From an uncultured Alphaproteobacteria bacterium (GTDB lineage: Bacteria > Pseudomonadota > Alphaproteobacteria > HIMB59), in assembly GCA_902538085.1 (NCBI GenBank), contig CACBDV010000003.1:1-64000 (forward strand): a stretch of DNA of 64,000 nucleotides. The letters run 5' to 3'. The notes under the pieces were generated by a model. That model had not been told where the DNA came from and did not search any database. It worked only from the letters and a program-made list of their open reading frames with translations. Both the position numbers and the translations under genes were made by a program. Shown here piece after piece: positions 27,631 through 39,783 of the stretch (its first letter is position 1; each line of letters starts with the position of its first letter).

Positions 27631-28277
27631 AAGAATTAGCAAGTATGAGGGAATATTTAGATATTAAAACCAAAAAAATTATTTGGTTATTTTATGAAGG
27701 AAATGACTTAAGTGAATTAGTAGGTAAAAGTAAAAATCAAATTTTGATTAATTATGTTCAAAATAAAAACTACAGTCAAAAACTTAAAAATAAACAAAAA
27801 TATATAGATAATATTGTTACAAGTGATATTAAAGCAGAGGAAATTAAATATAAATATAAAACAAACTACTTTAAGTCATCTATATTACTCCATAATACTA
27901 GAAATATAATAAATGCATATGTAAATATTTTATGTTGTGAAAAATATATTGATTATAAAAGTGAAACTTTGTCTGATAAAAATTTTAAGCTGGTTAGTAA
28001 TATATTAAGTCAGGCTAAAAGTATATCTACAGATTTAGGAGCTGATTTATATTTTGTTTATATTCCTGAGCGCAACCGATATGAAAAAAAAGTTAAATAT
28101 ATTAATAAGAATTATAAAAATATAATTAATATAGTTGATGATTTAGATATTAAAATAATTGATTTACATAAAGAATTTTTTGAAAACAAAAAAAACCCTA
28201 TTAGGTTTATGCCTGGTCATTTTTCAATTAAAGGATATGAAGAAGTTACCAAAAAAATATTGGAATTTACTAATTGA
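27624..28277 (+). pseudogene. SGNH hydrolase-like protein, 3' part of the frameshifted gene
   Basis: The 217-residue frame contains the rest of an SGNH domain. KIIWLFYEGNDLSEL holds the block III asparagine (N-D). ADLYFVYIPERN and DIKIIDLHKEFFE follow. The catalytic histidine is in the late MPGHFSIKGYEEVTKKI. It lacks block I and its serine, which lie in the preceding frame (27001-27630), so alone it should be inactive. Its stop overlaps the start of the next SGNH-like gene by one base. With the 5' part it would make a protein of about 420 residues. Related membrane-linked SGNH proteins acylate or deacylate surface polysaccharides. Confidence 0.6.
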
Positions 28278-29314
28278 TGCTAATGAGAAAAATTTATTTT
28301 TATCTTATTTTTTTTTTAATTTTATTAATTATTATGGAGATATACTCAAGAATATTCCTATTAGACTTAGATAAATATAACTCTAGTAATTTTTATAAAT
28401 GGGATGGCAGAATGAAACCAAATGTTTTGTTCTTTAAACAAACACTTGATGAGAATTGTTTTGATAAAATTAAATTAAAGAGTTCAAATAAAGGTTTTAG
28501 AGAACCTTATTTAGATCCAGTTTATGACAAAAACTTATATTTTTTAGGAGACTCAATGGTTGAGGCTAGCCAAGTTGAAGATGAAGAGCACTTTGCAAAT
28601 ATATTCTCAAAAAAAAAAGGATATTACCCAGAAATATTAGCTAGAAATGGAATATCTATAAATGATTATGTAAAATATATAAAGGATTTTGAGTTAAATA
28701 ACGCAAAAGTTTATATTTTCTTAACACTTTCAAATGACATAGAGAACTTATTAATTATTAATGACCAACTTAAGAGCAACAAAAAACCTAGTAAAATTGA
28801 AAGTTTATTAAATATAGATATTAAAAATCCATTTTTTTATACAAATCAACTTTTTAAAAAAAATTTGTATGATTATTCAATTTTATATCGAGTTTTGTTA
28901 AAAGAATATCATTTAAGAATTAAGAAAAACTCTCATATTCCTGAAGAAAAGAATAAGTATAGTGATAATCAGTATTTAGAAAATATTAAATCTACTAGAG
29001 ATTTAATTAATTTTTATTTTAGCGATTTAGAGAAATATTCAGAGTTAAATAAATTAGAAATAAATTTTATATATTTACCTGAATTAGGAGATAAAGTAAG
29101 AGATAATATTGAAAATAAGAAGATAGATTTCCTAGATCAATTAATAGAAAATTACAATTTCAATAAACACTCTTTCAAAAGTTATCTATTGTCTAAAAAT
29201 TCTATTTTTTTAGATAGACCTCACTTTTATTGTTCGAACAAAACTGTGGATGGTCATTATAATAAAAATATACATGAGCTTCTGAGTGAGTTTTTGATAA
29301 ATATTATTAAATAA
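28277..29314 (+). CDS. Membrane-anchored SGNH hydrolase-like protein
   Basis: A 345-residue protein with one N-terminal membrane anchor (about residues 5-24) and a periplasmic SGNH domain. Block I is LYFLGDSMVEASQVED (serine in GDSM), YIFLTLSNDIENL holds the block III asparagine, and VDGHYNKNIHELL near the C terminus holds the histidine. I chose the ATG at 28277, which overlaps the preceding stop; a TTG one codon earlier is also open. It is the intact neighbour of the split SGNH gene just upstream. The likely role is adding or removing acyl groups on the surface glycan. It ends 36 bases from the 3' end of 5S rRNA, on the opposite strand. Confidence 0.68.
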   Translation: MLMRKIYFYLIFFLILLIIMEIYSRIFLLDLDKYNSSNFYKWDGRMKPNVLFFKQTLDENCFDKIKLKSSNKGFREPYLDPVYDKNLYFLGDSMVEASQVEDEEHFANIFSKKKGYYPEILARNGISINDYVKYIKDFELNNAKVYIFLTLSNDIENLLIINDQLKSNKKPSKIESLLNIDIKNPFFYTNQLFKKNLYDYSILYRVLLKEYHLRIKKNSHIPEEKNKYSDNQYLENIKSTRDLINFYFSDLEKYSELNKLEINFIYLPELGDKVRDNIENKKIDFLDQLIENYNFNKHSFKSYLLSKNSIFLDRPHFYCSNKTVDGHYNKNIHELLSEFLINIIK

Positions 29315-29350
29315 TAATTAAATAGGTAAATACGAAGAAGATATTAAATA

Positions 29351-29460
29351 GGCGGCGTCCTACTCTCCCAAGCCTTAAGACTAAGTACCATCGGCGCTGG
29401 AGGCCTTCACGACCGAGTTCGAAATGGGATCGGGTTTTTTCACTCCGCTATGACCGCCAC
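29351..29460 (-). rRNA. rrf: 5S ribosomal RNA
   Basis: The minus strand begins TGGCGGTCATAGCGGAGTG, continues with CCCGATCCCATTTCGAACTC and ends with GGAGAGTAGGACGCCGCC, all classic 5S sequence. Length is about 110 nt. It lies 42 nt after the 23S 3' end and so is joined to the rest of the operon. It marks the border between the rRNA operon and the glycan island. Confidence 0.93.
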
Positions 29461-29484
29461 AAACTTTTTATAACATTATAGTTA

Positions 29485-29500
29485 AAACTTTTCGCTGTGT
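29485..29500 (-). other. 3' arm of the 23S precursor processing stem
   Basis: These 16 bases pair with 32228-32243 at the other side of 23S: 15 of 16 positions are complementary, with one A-C mismatch. Such long-range stems are the RNase III substrates that release pre-23S in bacteria. The arm sits between the 23S 3' end and 5S. Confidence 0.75.
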
Positions 29501-29502
29501 AT

Positions 29503-32220
<2,718 letters not shown>

Positions 32221-32227
32221 TATTAAC

Positions 32228-32243
32228 ACACAGTGAAAAGTTT
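32228..32243 (-). other. 5' arm of the 23S precursor processing stem
   Basis: This is the partner of 29485-29500, 15 of 16 bases complementary. It lies immediately before the 23S 5' end in the transcript, downstream of tRNA-Ala, as expected for an RNase III processing stem. Confidence 0.75.
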
Positions 32244-32360
32244 GTAGTTAATAACTTTTTGTAGTTATTTGTTGTTATATTAGTTGTTTAATTGACGAAT
32301 AACTCGTGCAAGTCATTCGTCTGTGTTATCAGCTTACATATTTACGATTTTAAAAAAAGT

Positions 32361-32436
32361 TGGTGGAGGATAGCGGGATCGAACCGCTGACCTCCTGAAT
32401 GCAAATCAGGCGCTCTCCCAGCTGAGCTAATCCCCC
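32361..32436 (-). tRNA. tRNA-Ala (UGC)
   Basis: 76 nt in the 16S-23S spacer. The minus strand begins GGGGGATTAGCTCAGCTGGG. The anticodon TGC is at 32401-32403 in the loop, the T-arm is GGTTCGATCCC, and the encoded 3' end is CCA. A cloverleaf folds without mismatch by eye. Confidence 0.96.
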
Positions 32437-32444
32437 AACATTGT

Positions 32445-32521
32445 TGGTGGGCGAGGGAGGACTTGAACCTCCGACCTCACGCTTATCAAGCGCGCGCTCT
32501 AACCAACTGAGCTACACGCCC
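32445..32521 (-). tRNA. tRNA-Ile (GAU)
   Basis: 77 nt in the 16S-23S spacer, just upstream of tRNA-Ala in the transcript. The minus strand begins GGGCGTGTAGCTCAGTTGG. The anticodon GAT is at 32485-32487, the T-arm is GGTTCAAGTCC, and CCA is encoded. The Ile-Ala pair in the rRNA spacer is standard for alphaproteobacteria. Confidence 0.96.
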
Positions 32522-32561
32522 AATCAATGCTCTTATCAACGCATGTTGAAAAAGCAAAACA

Positions 32562-32573
32562 AATAGACGGTGG
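32562..32573 (-). other. 3' arm of the 16S precursor processing stem
   Basis: These 12 bases (plus strand aatagacggtgg) are the exact reverse complement of 34222-34233 upstream of 16S. In the transcript the two arms pair around 16S and form the expected RNase III site. Confidence 0.8.
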
Positions 32574-32612
32574 TTACTTCGAACGTACACTTAGTTCAAA
32601 GTTTTTTTTCCT

Positions 32613-34110
<1,498 letters not shown>

Positions 34111-34221
34111 AATTACCTACTCATAAAAAACAAAGTTTTAAATTGACGTAGGTTAGACGCCAAAATAACGAGCTACCATTTTTCTCAAATGAAAGCTTAA
34201 TCGAAATTTGACGTTATAAAC

Positions 34222-34233
34222 CCACCGTCTATT
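34222..34233 (-). other. 5' arm of the 16S precursor processing stem
   Basis: Exact 12-base complement of 32562-32573, placed about 110 nt upstream of mature 16S in the leader. Together they close a loop around 16S. Confidence 0.8.
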
Positions 34234-34253
34234 CATTTCATATTTACAAAAAA

Positions 34254-34262
34254 TAAAGAGCA
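34254..34262 (-). promoter_or_regulatory. boxA antitermination element of the rRNA leader
   Basis: The minus strand reads TGCTCTTTA, matching the bacterial boxA consensus bound by NusB-NusE. It lies between the promoter candidate and the 16S processing stem, where rRNA antitermination signals normally occur. Confidence 0.75.
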
Positions 34263-34310
34263 AGAATCACTAATGCACAATTAATGGCCTAGTGAATCAA
34301 ATAAAAAGTA

Positions 34311-34343
34311 GAATATATCTACACTTTATGAAGGTTTTGTCAA
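34311..34343 (-). promoter_or_regulatory. Candidate rRNA operon promoter
   Basis: A perfect -35 box TTGACA lies on the minus strand at 34343-34338. An AT-rich -10 region (TAGATATATT, 34321-34312) follows, with spacings of 16-20 depending on the hexamer chosen. The element is about 50 nt upstream of boxA and 200 nt upstream of 16S. The stretch 34111-34403 otherwise holds only leader sequence; I see no gene in it. Confidence 0.55.
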
Positions 34344-34403
34344 ATGCATTTAGTAAAAAAAACAAAAAAAAAATGTTGAAAAATATATAAAATAATTGGT
34401 TTT

Positions 34404-34480
<77 letters not shown>

Positions 34481-34548
34481 ATCAGTGACAATTCGTAATC
34501 TAATATTTATATATGATCAAGACAAAAATATTGATTTTTATAATCAGT

Positions 34549-35130
34549 TTATTCCAATTCCTCACATATTAAGTGATTTATAAACAAAATAACTTCTTGT
34601 ATAGTGCTTGTTTTTTTTGATTTAACAGACATCGTTAAACTTGAAATATTTTGAATTTTATTTGGAAATTCTCCAATAACAGAAATTACTTTAGTTCCAA
34701 TTTTTTTTGCCTCTAATGCGGCAAGAAATAAATTGTTATTAAAATTAGTTTTTCCATACCCACCAGATGAAGACATTATATATAAAATATCATTTTTTGA
34801 GCAATGGGTTCTCACTAATCTCTTGTAAAGTGTATTAAAATTAAAGTCATTAGACCAAGCTGTTAATGCTGAAGGATTAGGTGCTAAATTAAATGCATCA
34901 TAAGGTTTTCTTGAATTTTTTTTAAAAGTACATGTAAGTTCGGCACAAAAATGGTCTGCTTCTGAATATAGACCTCCATTTCCTAAAACAAAAAGTTTAG
35001 ATCTGGTAAATGATTTGGCCTTAAGTAGTTTTGAAAAGGAGATGCTAAATTCTGTTATGTCCCTTCCTTGATTAAATAAAATATTATTTAGTTCTTTATA
35101 TTTGATATTAAAATTTTTAGATGATTTCAT
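34549..35130 (-). CDS. SIS-domain phosphoheptose isomerase-like protein, GmhA-like
   Basis: A 193-residue single-domain SIS protein. GNGGLYSEADHFCAELT (about residues 48-64) corresponds to the GNGGSAADAQHFAAEL active-site block of sedoheptulose-7-phosphate isomerase, keeping the metal-binding His and Glu. MSSSGGYGKTN is the phosphate-binding serine loop. The conserved serine of GNGGS is replaced by Leu here. It would make D-glycero-D-manno-heptose 7-phosphate for the kinase encoded 6 bases upstream. The pair sits between two tRNA-Met genes, next to the rRNA operon. A related sugar isomerase activity cannot be excluded. Confidence 0.78.
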   Translation of the reverse strand: MKSSKNFNIKYKELNNILFNQGRDITEFSISFSKLLKAKSFTRSKLFVLGNGGLYSEADHFCAELTCTFKKNSRKPYDAFNLAPNPSALTAWSNDFNFNTLYKRLVRTHCSKNDILYIMSSSGGYGKTNFNNNLFLAALEAKKIGTKVISVIGEFPNKIQNISSLTMSVKSKKTSTIQEVILFINHLICEELE

Positions 35131-35136
35131 TAATTA

Positions 35137-36123
35137 TTATAAAACATATTTATTTGTTCCCTCAAATTCAAATTTAAAATCTAAATTTTTTAAACCAATT
35201 TTATTTAATTTAGATATTAAATTTTTCTTATTATTATGATTTAAACTGCAAAATAAATAAAAACCACCTCCACCAGCCCCTACTATCTTACCACCCATGG
35301 CACCTGAATTTAATGCTATTTTGTATATTTCATTTAATTTAGATGAGCTAACAATTTCTCTATTTAAAGATTTTTTTAATACCCAATTTTCATTTAAATA
35401 TTCTCCAAATTCTCTTACATTTCCATTTTGAATAGCTAATTTAGACATTATTGCAATGTCTTTCATTTTGGATAAAGTAATAATTTTCTTTTTTGATAAT
35501 TTTTTTTTATATATGTTTGACTGTATTTTATTTGAAGATCTTCTTAATCCTAAATAAAAAAGTGATAAGCAATTCTCTAGTTTTGTTATATTTTTATCTG
35601 AAATATTTATTTTTTTAATCTTAACTTTTCTATTTTTCATGATCAATAATTCATTTATACCTCCATATGAACAAAGATATTGATCCTGAACTCCGCCTTT
35701 TTCTTTTAATTCATATCTTTCCAAATTGACACTTTTTTCTGCAAGCCGTTTTTTTGATAATTTATCTTTGTTCATTTGACTTAGTGCATTGAATAAGCCA
35801 ACTGAGAAACTACTTGATGATCCAAGTCCTGAACTACTTGGTACATCCATAAAAGTAGAAATTTCAAGTCCATGATTATATTTTATGGAATTTAGAACTT
35901 TATTAAAAATTGGATGTTTTATATTACTCTTGTTGAGAACCTTTTCAGTAATTGAATATTTTAAAATTGTATATTTATCATAAAAATTTTTATTTAGAGT
36001 TATATAACAATATTTATTTATTGTGGCACCAATACAATATCCATTATGAAAATCACTAAAATCAAATATGTCAGTGCCTCCACCACCAAATGTTATCCTT
36101 AAAGGTGTTTTTACTAAAATCAT
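35137..36123 (-). CDS. hddA: GHMP kinase, heptose-7-phosphate kinase (HddA-like)
   Basis: A 328-residue GHMP-family kinase. It starts MILVKTPLRITFGGGGTDI, the usual HddA/Fkp-kinase opening. The ATP loop is DVPSSSGLGSSSSFSVGL (about residues 92-109), and the third motif is KIVGAGGGGFYLF near the C terminus. HddA phosphorylates D-glycero-alpha-D-manno-heptose 7-phosphate in the GDP-heptose route. With a GmhA-like neighbour that substrate is plausible. The phosphatase (GmhB) and guanylyltransferase (HddC) that complete the pathway are not nearby. L-fucose kinase-like activity is an alternative. Confidence 0.8.
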   Translation of the reverse strand: MILVKTPLRITFGGGGTDIFDFSDFHNGYCIGATINKYCYITLNKNFYDKYTILKYSITEKVLNKSNIKHPIFNKVLNSIKYNHGLEISTFMDVPSSSGLGSSSSFSVGLFNALSQMNKDKLSKKRLAEKSVNLERYELKEKGGVQDQYLCSYGGINELLIMKNRKVKIKKINISDKNITKLENCLSLFYLGLRRSSNKIQSNIYKKKLSKKKIITLSKMKDIAIMSKLAIQNGNVREFGEYLNENWVLKKSLNREIVSSSKLNEIYKIALNSGAMGGKIVGAGGGGFYLFCSLNHNNKKNLISKLNKIGLKNLDFKFEFEGTNKYVL

Positions 36124-36176
36124 TTAAAATTAAAATTAAATTATTATTTAAAAATGTATAACAAATTATTTTGTTA

Positions 36177-36253
36177 TGGTAGCGGAGGAGGGATTCGAAC
36201 CCCCGACACATGGATTATGATTCCACCGCTCTAACCAACTGAGCTACTCCGCC
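36177..36253 (-). tRNA. Elongator tRNA-Met (CAU)
   Basis: 77 nt, beginning GGCGGAGTAGCTCAGTTGG, with anticodon CAT in the loop ATCATAA, T-arm GGTTCGAATCC and encoded CCA. The acceptor stem is fully paired and the body matches alphaproteobacterial elongator Met. A lysidine-modified Ile2 tRNA has the same anticodon, but its typical acceptor and D-arm differ. Confidence 0.85.
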
Positions 36254-36289
36254 AAGTAAATAATTGTTTTATATTAAATTGACCTATTC

Positions 36290-37033
36290 TTAAATAATTT
36301 TGTTTATCTCTCTCAAAATATATTTTTTAGTATTATTGACACTCAATTTACTTACTTGAGAGTTGATAACAACTTCTACACCCTTCGGTTTTCCATCAAA
36401 AATTGGATAGCTACCTATAGAAATATTTTTATATTTTCTCTCAGCATCAACGAGTATGTGAGCTATTTTACTCTCAAAAAGTTTAGTAGTTATAGTTGTT
36501 GTATAAAATTTATTTTTAATTTTTATCATTTTTTTAAATTCTTTCATCATCGCTTGCACTATTGAAGGTATACCAGCAAAAACATAAATATTTTCAATTT
36601 TAAAACCTGGAGCTCCACTAACTTTATTAAAAATTAACTTAGAACCCTCTGGCATGTATGCCATTTTCATTCTAGCGTCAGTTAATTCTGATTTAATTCT
36701 TGTGTAATATTTTTTTAATTCTCTATATGCACCAATATGTAATTTGTATTTTTTTTTAACTGCCAAACTAATTGACTCTGATGTAATGTCATCATGTGTT
36801 GGACCTATACCGCCAGTAGTGATAACAAAATCATATTGATTTTTTAATTTTCTTATTTGAGAAATAATTATTTTTTTTTCGTCAGGAATAATAGTCACTA
36901 ACTTTAGAGATATACCACAAATGAATAACTCTTTAGCTAAATGATTTATATTTTTATCTTGTGTCCTACCTGATAATATCTCATTGCCAATGATAATAAG
37001 ACAAGCTGAGTTAATTTTTTTAGTAGTTACCAT
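36290..37033 (-). CDS. CinA-type molybdopterin-binding domain protein
   Basis: A 247-residue protein equal to the N-terminal domain of CinA. IIIGNEILSGRTQDKN is near residues 12-27. FVITTGGIGPTHDDIT (about 70-85) is the MoCF/MogA-like phosphate-binding block. PGFKIENIYVFAGIPSIVQAMM follows. The C-terminal nicotinamide-nucleotide amidase domain of full CinA is absent, as in many alphaproteobacteria. A role in nucleotide repair (ADP-ribose or NAD-related pyrophosphatase) is known for the family; none is shown here. Its start lies two bases from the divergent sfsA start. Confidence 0.82.
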   Translation of the reverse strand: MVTTKKINSACLIIIGNEILSGRTQDKNINHLAKELFICGISLKLVTIIPDEKKIIISQIRKLKNQYDFVITTGGIGPTHDDITSESISLAVKKKYKLHIGAYRELKKYYTRIKSELTDARMKMAYMPEGSKLIFNKVSGAPGFKIENIYVFAGIPSIVQAMMKEFKKMIKIKNKFYTTTITTKLFESKIAHILVDAERKYKNISIGSYPIFDGKPKGVEVVINSQVSKLSVNNTKKYILREINKII

Positions 37034-37035
37034 AA

Positions 37036-37731
37036 ATGAAGTATAAAGAGGAAATTTTAGAGGGTTTTTTTATAAAACGCTATAAGCGATTTTTTGTAGA
37101 TTTAAAGATTGATAATGAAGTTGTCACAGCTTACTGCCCAAATACAGGTTCACTTTTAGGTTTATTGAAAGAGGGTTCTAAAGTATTAGTTGCAAAAGTT
37201 GAAAACCCAAATGCAAAATTAAAATATAGATTGGAGGCAATTAAAGATCTCAAAACTTTTGTAGGTATAAACACATCTCTGCCAAATCAACTAGTTTTCT
37301 ACGCAATGAAAGAAAAAAAAATTTTGCAAGAAATTAAAGGAGATTTAAAAAAAGAGGTAAAATATGGAAAAAATTCTAGAATTGATATCTTTGCTAGTCA
37401 TCCTAATGGAGATACTTACATTGAAGTTAAATCGGTCACTTTATCAAGAAAAAAGAATTTAGCAGAATTTCCAGACGCAGTTACTTCAAGGGGATCTAAA
37501 CATTTAATTGAGTTAAGAAATATGTCCAAAAAAGGTAGTAAATGTTTTTTAATATATCTAATTCAACGAAATGATGTAGATAGATTTTCTATAGCTAAAG
37601 ATTTGGATAATGAGTATTATGAAAACTCTCTTACAGCTAAAAAAAGTGGCGTACAATTTAGAGCTTTTAAATGTAATGTATCACATAAAGGTATAAATAT
37701 TACTAGTGAGATAAATATTGATGAAAATTAA
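37036..37731 (+). CDS. sfsA: DNA/RNA nuclease SfsA family protein
   Basis: A 231-residue SfsA homologue. The OB-fold-like N terminus has FIKRYKRFFVDL and the conserved CPNTGSLLGLL. The C-terminal PD-(D/E)xK-like nuclease core has RIDIF and YIEVKSVTL, followed by FPDAVTSRGSKHLIEL. Named for sugar fermentation stimulation in E. coli, the family's nuclease activity is inferred from the fold. Length is normal. It overlaps map by 11 bases and starts the rightward core-gene run. Confidence 0.92.
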   Translation: MKYKEEILEGFFIKRYKRFFVDLKIDNEVVTAYCPNTGSLLGLLKEGSKVLVAKVENPNAKLKYRLEAIKDLKTFVGINTSLPNQLVFYAMKEKKILQEIKGDLKKEVKYGKNSRIDIFASHPNGDTYIEVKSVTLSRKKNLAEFPDAVTSRGSKHLIELRNMSKKGSKCFLIYLIQRNDVDRFSIAKDLDNEYYENSLTAKKSGVQFRAFKCNVSHKGINITSEINIDEN

Positions 37732-38497
37732 ATCATACAAAAGTGATGAAGTAGAACCTTGTAGAGAGGCAAGTAAAATTACTGCAACTATTTTAGACGA
37801 ACTAAATAATGTTATAAAAGAAGGTATCTCAACATCTGAGATTGATGATTATTGTTTAACAAGAATTCTAGAGCTAGGAGGCACACCTGCACCGTTGTTT
37901 TACAGAGGTTTTCCAAAGCCTACGTGTACCTCATTAAATCATGTTATTTGTCATGGGATACCAAACCATAAACGAAACCTTCAAAATGGAGATATTTTAA
38001 ATGTAGATGTAACGACAATAATTGATGGTTGGCATGGGGACTCATCAAGGATGTTTAAAGTAGGAGACATTTCAATTAAAGCAAGTAATCTATGCAAGGT
38101 TACCCACGATTGTTTGATAGAGAGTATTGACGAAATAAAAGTTGGTGAACCTATCAGTAGAATAGGAAAAAAAATTGAGAATATAGCAACTTCAAACAAC
38201 TTTAGTGTTGTTAGAGATTTTTGTGGACATGGAGTTGGATTAAAGTTTCACGAGAATCCTAGTATTTTACACTATTACGATAGTGAGTATGATAAGGTAA
38301 AATTTGTAGACGGAATGATTTTTACAATTGAACCCATGATCAATTTAGGTAAATATCAATCTAAAATACTTAACGATGGTTGGACTGCAGTGACTAAAGA
38401 TAAAACACTTAGCGCTCAGTACGAACATACGATATACATTAATGGTGATATTATTGAGATTCTAACAGAGTCCCCAAGTAAGGCTTTTTATAATTGA
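37721..38497 (+). CDS. map: Methionine aminopeptidase, type I
   Basis: A 258-residue metalloprotease that removes the N-terminal methionine of new proteins. Visible metal-ligand motifs are NVDVTTIIDGWHGDSSRMF (two Asp), GHGVGLKFHENP (His), EPMIN (Glu) and QYEHTIYI (Glu), plus the substrate-pocket CHGIPN. No N-terminal zinc-finger extension is present, as in type Ia. I use the ATG at 37721, although a TTG one codon upstream is open. Its stop overlaps the TTG start of purB (TTGA). Confidence 0.93.
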   Translation: MKIKSYKSDEVEPCREASKITATILDELNNVIKEGISTSEIDDYCLTRILELGGTPAPLFYRGFPKPTCTSLNHVICHGIPNHKRNLQNGDILNVDVTTIIDGWHGDSSRMFKVGDISIKASNLCKVTHDCLIESIDEIKVGEPISRIGKKIENIATSNNFSVVRDFCGHGVGLKFHENPSILHYYDSEYDKVKFVDGMIFTIEPMINLGKYQSKILNDGWTAVTKDKTLSAQYEHTIYINGDIIEILTESPSKAFYN

Positions 38498-39783
38498 TAC
38501 CAAGATACTCTAGAAAAATTCTTAAAGAAATCTGGGAAGATAGTAATAAATTTCAAATATGGCTTGACCTTGAAATTCTTGCTTGTGAGGCAATGGAAAA
38601 ATTGGGTCAGATACCTAAAGGGACCTCAAATAAAATCAAAAAAAAAGCAAAGTTTAAGGTAAAAGAAATAGAAAAAATTGAAGAAAAAACAAAGCACGAC
38701 GTTATTGCTTTTTTAACTAATGTAGCAAAGTATGTAGGACCCGAGTCTAGGTATGTTCATAAGGGACTAACTTCTAGTGATATTTTAGATACTTCTTTCT
38801 CCATACAACTTAACCAATCAAGCAATATAATTCTTGAAGGTTTAAAAACTTTGAGTAAATCTCTTTTAAATATTGCAACAAAACATAAATACACATTATG
38901 TATCGGTAGAAGTCATGGTATTCACGCCGAAACAACTACTTTTGGATTAAAAATATTAGGATATCTAGCTGAAAACAAAAGAAACATAGATCGTCTTAAA
39001 AATTCGATAAAACAAATACAAACAATTCAAATGTCTGGTCCTGTAGGGACATATTCAAATATTGACACAAGGGTAGAGCAAATGATTGCTAAAAAATTAA
39101 AATTTTCAATCGAACCTGTCTCCACGCAAATAATTCCAAGAGACAGGCATGCGGACCTTTTTTGTTCTTTTGCTATTATAGCAAGCTCCATAGAACGTCT
39201 ATCAACTGAAATTAGACACTTACAAAGAACAGAAGTTTTAGAAGTTGAGGAAGGTTTTGGAAAAGGCCAAAAGGGTAGTTCGGCAATGCCTCATAAAAAA
39301 AATCCAATTTTATCAGAAAATTTAACAGGACTAGCAAGAGTGATTAGATCGTTAACCATTCCTGCTTTGGAGAATATAACTTCATGGCATGAAAGAGATA
39401 TAAGTCACTCCAGTGTTGAGAGAATAAACGCTCCCAATGCCACCATAACGCTCGACTTTGCAGTTCAAAGAATGATCAACGTTTTAAATAATTTAAATAT
39501 AAATAAAAAAAATATGATGAAAAATTTAAATCTTTTAAAAGGTCTACCCTATTCACAAAATGTCCTGATTTTTCTAATTGAAAATAAAGTTTTAAGAGAA
39601 GATGCCTATAAGATTGTTCAAGACTGTGCTTTGAAAACTTGGAAAGGTAATATGTCTTTTAAAGATAATCTTTTAAGTCATCCTCGTTTAGCCAAATTAA
39701 AAATATCAAGTAAAATAAATAATATCTTCAATAATAAAAATCTTTTTAAAAATGTTGATAAAATATTTAAAAGGATTAATTAA
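38494..39783 (+). CDS. purB: Adenylosuccinate lyase
   Basis: A 429-residue fumarase/aspartase superfamily enzyme acting twice in purine synthesis: it cleaves SAICAR to AICAR and adenylosuccinate to AMP. It begins MIPRYSRKILKEIW, the conserved PurB N terminus, which fixes the TTG at 38494 as start. The flexible signature loop GSSAMPHKKNPILSE is intact, as are TSSDILDT and GRSHGIHAE. It overlaps both map and purC (TAATG). Confidence 0.94.
   Translation: MIPRYSRKILKEIWEDSNKFQIWLDLEILACEAMEKLGQIPKGTSNKIKKKAKFKVKEIEKIEEKTKHDVIAFLTNVAKYVGPESRYVHKGLTSSDILDTSFSIQLNQSSNIILEGLKTLSKSLLNIATKHKYTLCIGRSHGIHAETTTFGLKILGYLAENKRNIDRLKNSIKQIQTIQMSGPVGTYSNIDTRVEQMIAKKLKFSIEPVSTQIIPRDRHADLFCSFAIIASSIERLSTEIRHLQRTEVLEVEEGFGKGQKGSSAMPHKKNPILSENLTGLARVIRSLTIPALENITSWHERDISHSSVERINAPNATITLDFAVQRMINVLNNLNINKKNMMKNLNLLKGLPYSQNVLIFLIENKVLREDAYKIVQDCALKTWKGNMSFKDNLLSHPRLAKLKISSKINNIFNNKNLFKNVDKIFKRIN

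Noticed and set aside
1-29314. CRISPR arrays, toxin-antitoxin or restriction genes in the variable island
   Set aside because: I saw no regularly spaced repeats and no protein motifs for such systems; all genes I could place are related to glycans.
36177-36253. Possible tRNA-Ile2 (CAU with lysidine)
   Set aside because: The acceptor stem and body agree better with alphaproteobacterial elongator Met. Ile2 remains possible only if tilS recognition elements are found.
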